64,000 nt of DNA. Source: Actinophytocola sp963727495 (GTDB lineage Bacteria; Actinomycetota; Actinomycetes; Mycobacteriales; Pseudonocardiaceae). This document shows, in pieces, positions 1-8,145 of this stretch. The position numbers were made by a program, and so were the translations under genes. How positions within the stretch are numbered: position 1 is the stretch's first letter; each line of letters opens with the position of its first letter. The stretch is taken from the NCBI GenBank assembly GCA_963727495.1, contig CAVSGQ010000013.1, forward strand, positions 33,827 through 97,826, read 5' to 3'. The notes under the pieces are model-generated. The model did not search any database and was not told the DNA's origin. It saw nothing but the letters and a program-made list of their open reading frames with translations.

Positions 1-548
1 ACACCGCCGTAGCTGTCGTGGCTCCCGACTCCGCTCCGCCGGGCGGTGTCAACCCGGTAGCCGGTACCGCCATGGCCAGCCGCACCGCCGTAGCCAGCCG
101 CACCGCCGTAGCCAGCCGGGCCGCCGCCATGTCCCGCCTCATCGGCCCGCCCGCCGACCGGGCCGGTCCCACCCATCCGGTCACCGACCACCCAACCGGA
201 CGGTCCAACCTCGCCAGACGCGTCGGACGGATCGGCCGCATCGAACCGGCCGCCGCGGAGAGCCGCACCGACGCCGGTGAACCGGCCGTCCATGCCATCC
301 CATCCGCTCGGGCCATGCGTCATCGCCCCGCGGTGAGCCGTTGCGCCCGTCGAATCGACATGGCACCGGTCGGCGGGCGGATCCGCGACGTGCGCGGGCG
401 GCTCCGGTTCCGTCTCGGCGTCGGACTCGCCGAGGGCCGCGGCGGAGGGAAACCTCGCGCCGGTTCGTCCTACCCCGCTCGTTCGCGGTGTCCTGGCCAG
501 ACGTCGTCGTCCGGCGGTCGTCCGTCTGGTGCCGTCACCTGTCGCCAC
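1..548 (-). CDS. possible Gly-rich protein, 3' end beyond the window (weak)
   Basis: A minus-strand frame is open from a stop at 597-599 to the left edge of the window. The first plausible start is GTG at 548. It reads an acidic/proline stretch (ETEPEPPA) and then, near the edge, three copies of a Gly-Gly-Ala-Ala-Gly-Tyr-type unit encoded by an 18-bp direct repeat at 75-128. Third-position GC is fairly high but lower than in neighbouring genes. I recognise no domain. The plus-strand frame over the same bases is Arg-rich and looks like noise. This may be the front of a Gly-rich surface or membrane-associated protein, or it may be non-coding. Confidence 0.25.
   Translation of the reverse strand, partial: MATGDGTRRTTAGRRRLARTPRTSGVGRTGARFPSAAALGESDAETEPEPPAHVADPPADRCHVDSTGATAHRGAMTHGPSGWDGMDGRFTGVGAALRGGRFDAADPSDASGEVGPSGWVVGDRMGGTGPVGGRADEAGHGGGPAGYGGAAGYGGAAGHGGTGYRVDTARRSGVGSHDSYGG
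75..128. repeat. three 18-bp direct repeats
   Basis: The unit gccagccgcaccgccgta occurs at 75-92 and 93-110, with a diverged third copy at 111-128. On the minus strand it encodes a Gly/Ala/Tyr hexapeptide repeat, if that frame is translated. Confidence 0.7.
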
Positions 549-599
549 TGCGCCGTCCCCATAGGCGTCCGTCGATGGTCGAACCAACCTGACACGTTA

Positions 600-1136
600 C
601 GACCGATCCGGTGGCTGTCGGTGACATCCGCGTTACCGACGCGTTCCGCGGTCATGAACCGCATCCAGGTCGCCGGAGCCGAAGCCGGCGGCGGTGGCGC
701 GGCAGCGGTTGGCCGCCGGTCCAGGCGAGCTGAACCTGGGGCCGGACGACAGCCCGGCTACGGGATGGGACCTCTGTGGGACGCGCCGTGCGTCTTGGGT
801 TCCCGTCGGCGACCGGCGAAGTCGAGGCATTCCGGCAGTTGACGTCGGCCCCGATTCACCGAGCCCGCCGGCAAGCAGGACAGCCTGCGGTGCTGCAGGA
901 GGCCGGCATCCCCGGCGTCCCACCCGAAGGTGAATCGGCGGCCGGTTTACGCCCGGGCCGAGTGGCGGCAGCAGGCGGCGGTGGACGTCGCCCATACCCG
1001 ACCTCGGGAAAGCACGCCGCGCAGTCATTCGTAACCGACCGCCAACTGTTCGCTCAGACGCCGGAGAGCCGCCTTACCCGCCCGACGTGCGGGAATTCGA
1101 TTGGTCCCAGATCAACGCTTGGTTACCTTTTCCACT
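600..1136. other. 537-bp stretch with no supported gene
   Basis: Short overlapping frames occur on both strands, but none shows codon bias, a recognisable domain or a convincing ribosome binding site. It could hold a degraded gene or the regulatory region of the sulfotransferase downstream. Confidence 0.5.
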
Positions 1137-1871
1137 GTGACGCGCCCAGATTGTGACTCGTACCTGATCTGCGCGACGCCCCGCTCGGGAAGTACCTTGC
1201 TGTGCGGTCTGCTGGACTCGTCCGGGGTTGCCGGCCACCCGGCCTCCTACTTCAATCGCAAGAGTCTGAACGAGTACGCCGACGACTGGCGTATAGCCCG
1301 ACCGCGTGATGGACGGATCGACGAAGCGTTCGTTCGAGCGGCGCTCACCGCCGGCAAGACCCCGAACGGTGTCTTTGGCGGGAGGGTCATGGCCGAGTCG
1401 CTACCGGAACTGATCAGTGGCCTTGCCGCCGCCGCATCCGGACCAGCGGCGACGGCTGTCGACCTGTTGAGCGCCCGGATGGGTCGACTCGGATTCGTTC
1501 ACCTGCGGCGACGCGATGTCGTGGCCCAGGCGGTGTCGTGGGCGAAGTCACTGCAAACCCATTTCTGGCATCCGGGCGAGGCCGTCGCGCCCGGAGGTCG
1601 GGATCCTCATTACGATGAAGAGCTGATCGGCCGGCTTGTCGCCACGATCGAGAGAGCCGAGGCGGACTGGACAACCTGGTTCGCCTCGCACGGCATCGCG
1701 CCTTGCGAGGTGACGTATGAGGAGCTGGCGGCGGATCCCCGCCGCACCGCACGAAATGTGCTCGACTATCTCGGTCTGAATGTTCCGCCGGATCGGCACC
1801 TGGTGGTCGGGCACCGTCGACAGGCCGACCACATCAACGCCGACTGGATTGCGAGATTCACGTCTCGCTGA
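1137..1871 (+). CDS. Stf0-family sulfotransferase
   Basis: The product (about 244 aa) belongs to the Stf0 family, whose founder transfers a sulfuryl group from PAPS to trehalose. The PAPS-binding 5'-phosphosulfate loop is visible near the N-terminus as TPRSGSTLLC. It is followed by family-typical segments (YFNRKSLNEY; HLRRRDVVAQAVSW; VTYEELAADP). I chose GTG at 1137 because the conserved domain begins within about eight residues; a longer TTG start at 1101 is open in the same frame. The acceptor may be a trehalose-type or other glycolipid, but the sequence does not settle it. A GC-rich hairpin follows the stop, and the next gene is convergent. Confidence 0.85.
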   Translation: MTRPDCDSYLICATPRSGSTLLCGLLDSSGVAGHPASYFNRKSLNEYADDWRIARPRDGRIDEAFVRAALTAGKTPNGVFGGRVMAESLPELISGLAAAASGPAATAVDLLSARMGRLGFVHLRRRDVVAQAVSWAKSLQTHFWHPGEAVAPGGRDPHYDEELIGRLVATIERAEADWTTWFASHGIAPCEVTYEELAADPRRTARNVLDYLGLNVPPDRHLVVGHRRQADHINADWIARFTSR

Positions 1872-1886
1872 ACGGGAGCTCAAAAG

Positions 1887-1922
1887 GCGACCGCCCGCCA
1901 CCCACGCGGGGTGACGGGCGGC
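1887..1922. terminator. putative bidirectional hairpin terminator
   Basis: An imperfect GC-rich hairpin (ccgcccgccaccc pairing with ggggtgacgggcgg) lies between the convergent sulfotransferase and whiB7-linked genes. There is no clear T-run. Confidence 0.45.
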
Positions 1923-1933
1923 ATCCGGTCGAG

Positions 1934-2167
1934 TCAGAGGAGGTCGTTCGCGCGTTGGGCGCGTCTGGCCGCCCAGGCCGAGAGCCGTTGCCAGCGCTTG
2001 GCCGAGCTCAACCGGCGGACCAGGCGCGCGTGATCCGCGACCTGTTCCGCCTCACGCATTCGTTCTCTGGCGAGACTTTCGTACATCAGCATTGACTTGC
2101 TCCCACTCTGGCGAAAATCGGTCATCAACTCGGCGTCGGTCATCGGGGTGGTCACGGTGGTGTTCAC
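1934..2167 (-). CDS. small basic protein translationally coupled to whiB7
   Basis: This 77-aa protein starts with a GTG that overlaps the whiB7 stop (GTGA at 2164-2167), so translation is almost certainly coupled. The C-terminal half is helical and Arg/Ala-rich (RLSSAKRWQRLSAWAARRA). There is no signal peptide, membrane segment or metal motif. I do not recognise the family. Co-transcription with whiB7 suggests a role tied to the WhiB7 stress regulon, but that rests on position alone. A longer open frame upstream of this start is antisense-like Arg-rich sequence and was not used. Confidence 0.6.
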   Translation of the reverse strand: MNTTVTTPMTDAELMTDFRQSGSKSMLMYESLARERMREAEQVADHARLVRRLSSAKRWQRLSAWAARRAQRANDLL

Positions 2168-2550
2168 GCAGCTGCCTCCTGGGCGCGGGCGGCCTGCTCG
2201 GCCGCGTCTCGAGCAACGTCCTCCTTGCGCGGACGGCCACGCGGCCGCTTGCGGGCGATGACCACCCCGCGCTCGAAGATCTCGCCACCCCAGACACCCC
2301 ACGGCTCCTGCCGGGCCAGCGCGCCGGCGAGGCACTCGCTCCGGACCGGGCAGTCCAGGCACAGCTGCTTCGCCCGCTCGAGGTCGGCGGGAGTGTCGGC
2401 GAACCACAGGTCGGGGTTGCTGCCCGACCGGCAGGGCAGGTCCAGCCCGGCCGACGGCGCGACGTCGAGCAGGTCGCTCACGCCGAGCCCACCCGGGCTG
2501 AGCAGGTCCGGAGATGCCCCACTCGAGAGTGGGACAGTCGCGGTTGACAT
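2164..2550 (-). CDS. whiB7: WhiB-family regulator WhiB7
   Basis: A 128-aa Wbl protein that should bind a [4Fe-4S] cluster and work with the primary sigma factor to activate intrinsic antibiotic-resistance genes. Four cysteines are visible in the Wbl pattern: one in LPCRSGSNPDLWF and three in CLDCPVRSEC. The G[VI]WGG turn appears as EPWGVWGGE, and the C-terminal AT-hook as KRPRGRPRKE. The AT-hook is what separates WhiB7 from other Wbl proteins. I took ATG 2550 as the start; the frame stays open further upstream but runs through a terminator hairpin. uvrD2 lies next door, as in mycobacteria (Rv3197A/Rv3198c). Expression is probably controlled by the upstream ORF and terminator in the leader. 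Confidence 0.92.
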   Translation of the reverse strand: MSTATVPLSSGASPDLLSPGGLGVSDLLDVAPSAGLDLPCRSGSNPDLWFADTPADLERAKQLCLDCPVRSECLAGALARQEPWGVWGGEIFERGVVIARKRPRGRPRKEDVARDAAEQAARAQEAAA

Positions 2551-2610
2551 GACTTGCACTCCTGTTCTCGTACTTCCTTGTTCGCGGTTTTGGTGATGTA
2601 CCTGCAAAAA

Positions 2611-2655
2611 CACGAAGGCCGCGGATCCGATGTACGGGTCCGCGGCCTTCGTGAG
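2611..2655 (-). terminator. intrinsic terminator/attenuator in the whiB7 leader
   Basis: On the minus strand a near-perfect 15-bp hairpin (arm cacgaaggccgcgga) is followed directly by TTTTT. It sits about 60 nt upstream of the whiB7 start and 20 nt after the stop of the upstream ORF, which is the layout of ribosome-mediated attenuation known for whiB7/wblC genes. Confidence 0.8.
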
Positions 2656-2673
2656 CCTGACGACTTGACGGGG

Positions 2674-2690
2674 CGTCAAGTTATTCGCTC
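2674..2690 (-). promoter_or_regulatory. small hairpin over the upstream-ORF stop codon
   Basis: cttgacg-ggg-cgtcaag is a perfect 7-bp stem with a 3-nt loop. It covers the TGA of the upstream ORF and its last codons. A ribosome stalled or terminating here would occlude it, so it is a plausible part of the switch that decides whether the downstream terminator forms. Confidence 0.5.
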
Positions 2691-2879
2691 AGAAGTCATA
2701 GCGGACAGGTCGGACGGGAGATCGGCGATCGTCGGCGTCATGACGTTCACACCGGTGGCCATGAAGCGACCGCGCTGGAACGCGACAGCCTTCACCTGGT
2801 GCGCGGCCTTGACCTCGGACGCAACGGTGCCCCCGGACACGGGGTAGCCAGGGGCGCACAGGATCTTGATGTTCTCCAC
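2676..2879 (-). CDS. upstream ORF (67 codons) in the whiB7 leader
   Basis: GTG 2879 is preceded by a strong GAGGAGG ribosome binding site and opens a short frame with the high third-position GC of real genes in this genome, so it is probably translated. It begins VENIKILCAPG and ends MTSERIT, finishing in codons that are rarer here (cga, ata, act), just before the attenuator hairpin. I know no homologous protein. I infer a regulatory upstream ORF: slow translation under ribosome-targeting drugs would let RNA polymerase read through into whiB7. A free-standing small protein is the alternative. Confidence 0.65.
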   Translation of the reverse strand: MENIKILCAPGYPVSGGTVASEVKAAHQVKAVAFQRGRFMATGVNVMTPTIADLPSDLSAMTSERIT

Positions 2880-2937
2880 GACTGGCCACCTCCTCACTCG
2901 TCCGAAGATCTACCGGGCACTCTCGCCCTGCTCATGC

Positions 2938-2976
2938 AGGCTATTAGCCCGCAGCACACGCGTGCAACAGGTTTTT
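2938..2976 (-). promoter_or_regulatory. candidate WhiB7-autoregulated promoter
   Basis: On the minus strand: an A-tract (AAAAA, 2972-2976), then 4 nt, then TTGCAC (-35, 2962-2967), an 18-nt spacer and TAGCCT (-10, 2938-2943). An AT-rich block just upstream of the -35 is the known WhiB7 AT-hook target, so this fits an autoactivated promoter starting near 2931. Confidence 0.6.
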
Positions 2977-3004
2977 CGGGACTTCCTCGTGAAGTGTTAC
3001 GGGG

Positions 3005-5113
3005 TCACCCCTCGGCCCGCAGCAACGAAAGCACCTCGGTGCCGAACTTGTCCAGTTTGCTCGCCCCGATGCCGGCGATGGACACCAGCGCGGCGGGGTC
3101 GGCGGGCCGCTGCTCGGCGATCGCCATCAGCGTCGCGTCGGTGAACACCACATAGGCCGGCACCTTCAGCGCCCGCGCCCGCTTCGCCCGCCATTCCCTC
3201 AGCCTGGCCAGCAGTTCCTCGTCCAGGTCCGCCGGGCAGCTCGCGCACCGGCCGAGCTTCACCGCCGCCGCGCCGAGCAGCGGACCGCCGCACACCCGGC
3301 AGCGCGGCGCCGCCGACCCGTCCCGCTGCCGCGACCTCGCGAGGCGGGACGTCGGGTGGTCCTCCGGAATCAGCCCGTAGAGAAAACGGCTGCGCCGCCG
3401 GTTGCGCCGCCCGCCGTCCGCCCGCGCCAGCGCCCACGACAGCGACAGGTGCCGCCGCGCCCGGGTCACCCCGACGTACAGCAGCCGCCGCTCCTCCTCG
3501 ACCGCCACGTCGTCACCGTCCGCGTGCAGGATCGGCACGGTGCCCTCGACCAGCCCCACGAGGAACACCGCGTCCCACTCCAGCCCCTTCGCCGCGTGCA
3601 GCGACGCCAGCGTGACGCCTTCGACGGTCGGCGGGTGCTGCGCCCGCGCCCGCATGTCCAGCTCGGCGACGTACTGGACCAGGTCGGCGCCCTCGACCGT
3701 GGCGGCCAGCTCCTCGGCCAGCTCGACCAGCGCCAGCAGCGACTCCCACCGCTCCCGGGCCGAGCCGCCGGCCGGCGGCTCGGCGGTGAGCCCGAGCGGC
3801 TCCAGCAGCTCGCGCACGATCTTGGGCAGCTCGCCGGTCGGCCGGGCGGCGGCCGCCGTGCGCAGCGCCGCCGTCGCCTGGCGCACCTCGGTCCGCGCGA
3901 AGAACCGCTCACCGCCGCGCACCAGGTAGGGGATGTCGAGCTCGGCCAGCGCCTGCTCGTAGGTCTCCGACTGCGCGTTCACCCGGTAGAGGACCGCGAT
4001 CTCGCTGGCCGGCGTGCCGCCGTCGAGCAGCTCGGAGATCCGCCTGGCCACGGCGGCGGCCTCGGCCGGCTCGTCGTCGTACTCCGCGAACGCGGGCGCG
4101 GGGCCGGGCTCCTGCTGGCCGACCAGCCGCAGCCGCGAGCCGGCCGGCCGGTCCCGCGCGGCGCCGATCACCCGGTTGGCGAGCGCCACCACCTCCGGCG
4201 TGGACCGGTAGTCCCGCTCCAGCCGGACCACGGTGGCGTTCGGGAACCGCCGGGTGAAGCCGAGCAGCGGCCGCGGCGACGCACCGGCGAACGAGTAGAT
4301 CGTCTGGTTCGCGTCACCCACCACGGTGAGGTCGTCCCGCTCGCCGAGCCACGCGTCGAGCACGCGCTGCTGCAGCGGCGTCACGTCCTGGTACTCGTCG
4401 ACCACGAAGCACCGGTACCGGTCGCGGAACTCCTCGGCGACCGCGGGGTGCTCCTCCAGCGCGGCCGCGGTGTGCAGCAGCAGGTCGTCGAAGTCCAGCA
4501 GGTTGGCCTTTCCCTTGAACGACTCGTACCAGCGGTACACGCTCGCCACCAGCTCGACCGGCGCCGGCGGCCTGCGGTGCGCCCGGCCGGCCGCCGCCGG
4601 GTAGTCGTCCGGGGTGACCATCGACGCCTTGGCCCACTCGATCTCGGTGGCCAGGTCGCGCAGCACCTCGGCCTCGGTGCCGGCCCCCGCCCGGTGCGCG
4701 GCCTGGCTGACCACCCGCAGCTTGCTGTCGAGCAGGTCCCACTGCGGCCCGCCGACCACCCGCGGCCAGAAGTACCGCAGCTGGCGCAGTGACGCGGCAT
4801 GGAACGTGCGGGCCTGGGCGCCGTGCACGCCGAGCGCGCGCAGCCGGGTGCGCAGCTGGCCCGCGGCCCGCGCGGTGAACGTCACGGCGAGCACCTGCCC
4901 GGCGGCGACGTGCCCGGAATGGATGAGCTGCGCGATGCGGTGCACGATCGTGCGGGTCTTGCCGGTACCGGCGCCGGCCAGCACGCACACCGGCCCGCGC
5001 GGCGCCTCGACGGCGGCGAGCTGCTCGGGGTCGAGCCCGGCGAGCGGTCCCTCGTCGTGTGTCCCCGGTCCCGCCTGCCGCCCAGCCATGGGGGGCATCC
5101 TGACAGACGTCAC
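3005..5113 (-). CDS. uvrD2: ATP-dependent DNA helicase UvrD2
   Basis: A 702-aa superfamily 1 (UvrD/Rep) 3'-5' DNA helicase for repair and replication. The Walker A motif GAGTGKT is at about residues 47-53, DEYQD follows at about 235, and further SF1 motifs are present (YRSTPEVVALANRVI; YVGVTRARRHL). After the motor come four cysteines (CRVCGG...CASC) and a C-terminal HRDC domain of about 70 aa. That tetracysteine-HRDC architecture is characteristic of actinobacterial UvrD2 rather than UvrD1 or PcrA. GTG 5113 is the longest start; ATG 5098 and 5089 are also possible. Its position beside whiB7 supports the assignment. Confidence 0.93.
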   Translation of the reverse strand: MTSVRMPPMAGRQAGPGTHDEGPLAGLDPEQLAAVEAPRGPVCVLAGAGTGKTRTIVHRIAQLIHSGHVAAGQVLAVTFTARAAGQLRTRLRALGVHGAQARTFHAASLRQLRYFWPRVVGGPQWDLLDSKLRVVSQAAHRAGAGTEAEVLRDLATEIEWAKASMVTPDDYPAAAGRAHRRPPAPVELVASVYRWYESFKGKANLLDFDDLLLHTAAALEEHPAVAEEFRDRYRCFVVDEYQDVTPLQQRVLDAWLGERDDLTVVGDANQTIYSFAGASPRPLLGFTRRFPNATVVRLERDYRSTPEVVALANRVIGAARDRPAGSRLRLVGQQEPGPAPAFAEYDDEPAEAAAVARRISELLDGGTPASEIAVLYRVNAQSETYEQALAELDIPYLVRGGERFFARTEVRQATAALRTAAAARPTGELPKIVRELLEPLGLTAEPPAGGSARERWESLLALVELAEELAATVEGADLVQYVAELDMRARAQHPPTVEGVTLASLHAAKGLEWDAVFLVGLVEGTVPILHADGDDVAVEEERRLLYVGVTRARRHLSLSWALARADGGRRNRRRSRFLYGLIPEDHPTSRLARSRQRDGSAAPRCRVCGGPLLGAAAVKLGRCASCPADLDEELLARLREWRAKRARALKVPAYVVFTDATLMAIAEQRPADPAALVSIAGIGASKLDKFGTEVLSLLRAEG

Positions 5114-5183
5114 CGACCGGGTCGGTCAGGGACATGCCGGTCGGCCGACTCCGCCTGCGGTGCGGCCCCGTATCCTGGGAGTC

Positions 5184-5918
5184 ATGGCTCAGAAGCAGGA
5201 CAAGGCGGCCGCCGCCGAGGCGAAGAAGGCCCGGAAGGCGGCGTCCAAGGCCAAGCGGTCGCAGCTCTTCCAGGCGTTCAACATGCAACGCAAGGAGGAC
5301 AAGGCGCTCATCCCGCTGATGCTCGGCGTTCTCGTCGTGGTCGCGGGGGTGGTGTTCGGCCTGGGCATGATCATCGGCATGCAGTGGGTCCTGCTGCCGG
5401 TCGGCGTCGCGCTGGGCCTGCTCGGCGCGGTGATCCTGTTCGGCCGCCGGGTGCAGAAGAACGTGTACGGCAAGGCCGAGGGCCAGCCCGGCGCCGCGGG
5501 CTGGGCGCTGGACAACATGCGCGGCCGCTGGCGGGTCACGTCCGGCGTGGCCGCCACCACCCAGGGCGACTTCGTCCACCGCGTGCTCGGCCGGCCGGGC
5601 GTGGTGCTGGTCGCCGAGGGCTCGGCGCACCGGGTACGCAACCTGCTCGCGCAGGAGAAGAAGCGCGTCGCGCGGGTCGTCGGCGACACCCCGATCTACG
5701 ACTTCGTCGTCGGCAACGACGAGAACCAGGTGCCGCTTTCCAAGCTGCAGCAGCGGATCATGAAGCTGCCCAACAACCTCAAGCCCGCGCAGATCGACAC
5801 GCTGGAGAAGCGCCTGTCCGCGCTGGCCGCCCGCAGCGCCGGCGCGCAGATGCCGAAGGGCCCGATGCCGCAGGGCGCGAAGATGCGCAGCGTGCAGCGC
5901 GCGATGCGCCGCCGCTGA
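5184..5918 (+). CDS. DUF4191 domain-containing membrane protein
   Basis: A 244-aa protein of unknown function, conserved in Actinobacteria (Rv2219 in M. tuberculosis). It has a Lys/Ala-rich N-terminal tail, two adjacent hydrophobic helices at about residues 42-90 and a basic cytoplasmic C-terminal domain ending MRSVQRAMRRR. It sits immediately before the RDD protein and glnA1, the same order as in mycobacteria. Conserved linkage to glutamine synthetase hints at a shared role, but none has been shown. Confidence 0.85.
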   Translation: MAQKQDKAAAAEAKKARKAASKAKRSQLFQAFNMQRKEDKALIPLMLGVLVVVAGVVFGLGMIIGMQWVLLPVGVALGLLGAVILFGRRVQKNVYGKAEGQPGAAGWALDNMRGRWRVTSGVAATTQGDFVHRVLGRPGVVLVAEGSAHRVRNLLAQEKKRVARVVGDTPIYDFVVGNDENQVPLSKLQQRIMKLPNNLKPAQIDTLEKRLSALAARSAGAQMPKGPMPQGAKMRSVQRAMRRR

Positions 5919-5997
5919 GTGGTGGCCCGTTCCGGCCCCGGATGTGCCGGCGGTCGTGGAGACCGGCCCGCGCGGTGAGCCCGACCTGGTGCCGCGT

Positions 5998-6495
5998 CTA
6001 GCGGGTGCGCAGGACGATCGTCCCGACGGCCTTGTCGTGGATGCCGCGCCCGTCGGCGTCCCAGATCACCGCCGGCACGATGACCGCCGTCAGGATCGCG
6101 CGCGGAACGGCGCGCAGCGGACCGACCATGCCGGCGCCGTCCAGGCGAGCCACCCGGATGCCCAGCGCCGCCATGCCCGCGGTGAAGCCGAACAGCGAGA
6201 TCGCGCACACCGAGATCAGGAACCACACCAGGACCGCCCAGTAGTTGAAGGTCTGCATGACCTCCGGGCGTGACACGTCCACACGCACGAACAGGCTCGT
6301 CACCAGCGAGGCGATGACGAGGTCGAGGAGCAGCGCCGCGAGCCGCGCGCCGCGGGAGGCCACCGAGCCGGGGCCCTCGCGGGGCAGGCCGAGCCGCTCG
6401 CCCGGCCACTGCTGCTGCGCGGGCGCCTGCTCCCGGTCCTGGGCCGAACCCGGCCCGGACAGCCAGGAACCCGTCCACCTCGCGCGCTCACTCAC
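5998..6495 (-). CDS. RDD-family integral membrane protein
   Basis: A 165-aa protein with a hydrophilic, Pro/Gln-rich N-terminus and an RDD domain (ASRGARLAALLLDLVIASL near residue 46). Three or four hydrophobic segments follow, and the protein ends in the family-typical IHDKAVGTIVL. RDD proteins are poorly characterised; some affect ion or osmotic tolerance. It corresponds by position to Rv2219A and is divergent from glnA1. Confidence 0.85.
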   Translation of the reverse strand: MSERARWTGSWLSGPGSAQDREQAPAQQQWPGERLGLPREGPGSVASRGARLAALLLDLVIASLVTSLFVRVDVSRPEVMQTFNYWAVLVWFLISVCAISLFGFTAGMAALGIRVARLDGAGMVGPLRAVPRAILTAVIVPAVIWDADGRGIHDKAVGTIVLRTR

Positions 6496-6563
6496 TCCTC
6501 AAGAGTAGGACCAGGTGCGCGCGGTGTTGCCGGCTGGCATGCTCAAGGGCTCCACACCCTGTC

Positions 6564-6580
6564 GTTAACACCGGCGAAAC
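6564..6580 (+). promoter_or_regulatory. GlnR-box-like site upstream of glnA1
   Basis: gttaac-N6-gaaac (GTTAAC at 6564-6569, GAAAC at 6576-6580) matches one a/b half of the actinobacterial GlnR consensus GTnAC-N6-GAAAC. It lies about 80 bp before the glnA1 start. No clear second pair of half-sites is seen. Confidence 0.5.
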
Positions 6581-6658
6581 ATGAGGGTGATGGTCGGGCA
6601 ACACCGCACTCATAGCTTGGCCGCGAGCGTTTGAGCAAGAGGTAAGGAGCCAACGAGC

Positions 6659-8083
6659 GTGTTCAACACTTCCGACGAGGTCCTCAGCTTCATCTCCGAC
6701 GAAGAGGTGAAGTTCATCGACGTCCGGTTCTGCGACCTCCCGGGCATCATGCAGCACTTCACGGTGCCCGTTCAGTCCTTCGACGAGGGCACGATCGACG
6801 AGGGTCTTGCGTTCGACGGCTCCTCCGTGCGCGGGTTCCAGCAGATCCACGAGTCCGACATGCTGCTGCTGGCGGACCTGGCCACCGCGCGCATCGACCC
6901 GTTCCGTGCCGACAAGACGCTCAACATCAACTTCTTCGTGCACGACCCGCTGACCCGCGAGGCCTACAGCCGCGACCCGCGCAACATCGCGCGCAAGGCC
7001 GAGGAGTACCTCGCCGAGTCCGGCATCGCCGACTCCGCGTTCTTCGGTCCCGAGGCGGAGTTCTACACGTTCGACTCCGTCCGGTTCGACAGCGCGGAGA
7101 ACGGCTCCTTCCACGAGATCGACTCCGTCGAGGGCTGGTGGAACACCGGCGCCGACGAGGTCGGCGGCAACCGCGGCTACAAGACCAAGTACAAGAGCGG
7201 CTACTTCCCGGTGCCGCCGGTCGACCACTTCGCCGACCTGCGCGCCGAGATCGTGACGAACCTGATCGGCGCGGGCTTCACCGTGGAGCGCGCGCACCAC
7301 GAGGTGGGCACCGCCGGCCAGGCAGAGATCAACTACAAGTTCAACACGCTCCTGCACGCCGCGGACGACCTGCAGCTGTTCAAGTACATCGTGAAGAACA
7401 CCGCGTGGGCCGCGGGCAAGACCGCGACGTTCATGCCCAAGCCGCTGTTCGGGGACAACGGTTCCGGCATGCACTGCCACCAGTCGCTGTGGAAGGACGG
7501 CGAGCCGCTGTTCTACGACGAGTCCGGCTACGCCGGGCTGTCCGACGCCGCGCGCCACTACATCGGCGGGCTGCTGCACCACGCGCCGAGCCTGCTGGCG
7601 TTCACGAACCCGACGGTGAACTCCTACCACCGCCTGGTGCCCGGCTTCGAGGCGCCGGTCAACCTCGTCTACTCGCAGCGCAACCGGTCGGCGTGCGTAC
7701 GCATCCCGATCACCGGCGACAACGCCAAGGCCAAGCGCATCGAGTTCCGCTGCCCCGACTCGTCGGGCAACCCGTACCTCGCGTTCTCCGCGATGGTGAT
7801 GGCCGGCATGGACGGCATCAAGAACAAGATCGAGCCGCCCACGCCGATCGACAAGGACCTCTACGAACTGCCGCCGGACGAGGCCAAGGACGTGGCCACC
7901 GTGCCGTCGTCGCTCAACGCGGTGCTGGACAGCCTGGAGGCCGACCACGACTTCCTGCTCGAGGGCGGCGTGTTCACGCCGGACGTGATCGAGACCTGGG
8001 TCGACTTCAAGCGGGAGAACGAGATCGACCCGCTGCGGCTGCGCCCGCACCCGTACGAGTTCGCCCTCTACTACGACGTCTGA
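6659..8083 (+). CDS. glnA: type I glutamine synthetase
   Basis: The 474-aa product makes glutamine from glutamate, ammonia and ATP and forms dodecamers. The beta-Grasp N-terminal domain and the GS signature are present (FDGSSVRGFQ; FMPKPLFGDNGSGMHCH; NRSACVRIP). The adenylylation loop carries a Tyr in DLYELPPDE, the residue modified by GlnE, whose gene lies nearby. Start GTG 6659 has an AAGGAG site upstream and gives the usual MFNTSDEV N-terminus. A GlnR-like box suggests nitrogen control. A strong terminator follows. Confidence 0.97.
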   Translation: MFNTSDEVLSFISDEEVKFIDVRFCDLPGIMQHFTVPVQSFDEGTIDEGLAFDGSSVRGFQQIHESDMLLLADLATARIDPFRADKTLNINFFVHDPLTREAYSRDPRNIARKAEEYLAESGIADSAFFGPEAEFYTFDSVRFDSAENGSFHEIDSVEGWWNTGADEVGGNRGYKTKYKSGYFPVPPVDHFADLRAEIVTNLIGAGFTVERAHHEVGTAGQAEINYKFNTLLHAADDLQLFKYIVKNTAWAAGKTATFMPKPLFGDNGSGMHCHQSLWKDGEPLFYDESGYAGLSDAARHYIGGLLHHAPSLLAFTNPTVNSYHRLVPGFEAPVNLVYSQRNRSACVRIPITGDNAKAKRIEFRCPDSSGNPYLAFSAMVMAGMDGIKNKIEPPTPIDKDLYELPPDEAKDVATVPSSLNAVLDSLEADHDFLLEGGVFTPDVIETWVDFKRENEIDPLRLRPHPYEFALYYDV

Positions 8084-8096
8084 TCCCACCTGGACA

Positions 8097-8140
8097 ACGG
8101 CCCGGCGGTCGCGGGAATACCCGACCGCCGGGCCGTTTCT
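8097..8140. terminator. hairpin terminator between glnA1 and the TetR gene
   Basis: A perfect 15-bp stem (acggcccggcggtcg / cgaccgccgggccgt) is followed by TTTCT on the plus strand. It separates convergent genes and may serve both. Confidence 0.85.
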
Positions 8141-8145
8141 CGTCG

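Noticed and set aside
18..842. 274-codon plus-strand frame at the left edge
   Set aside because: Arg-rich composition, no domain, no ribosome binding site; it is antisense to a slightly better minus-strand frame.
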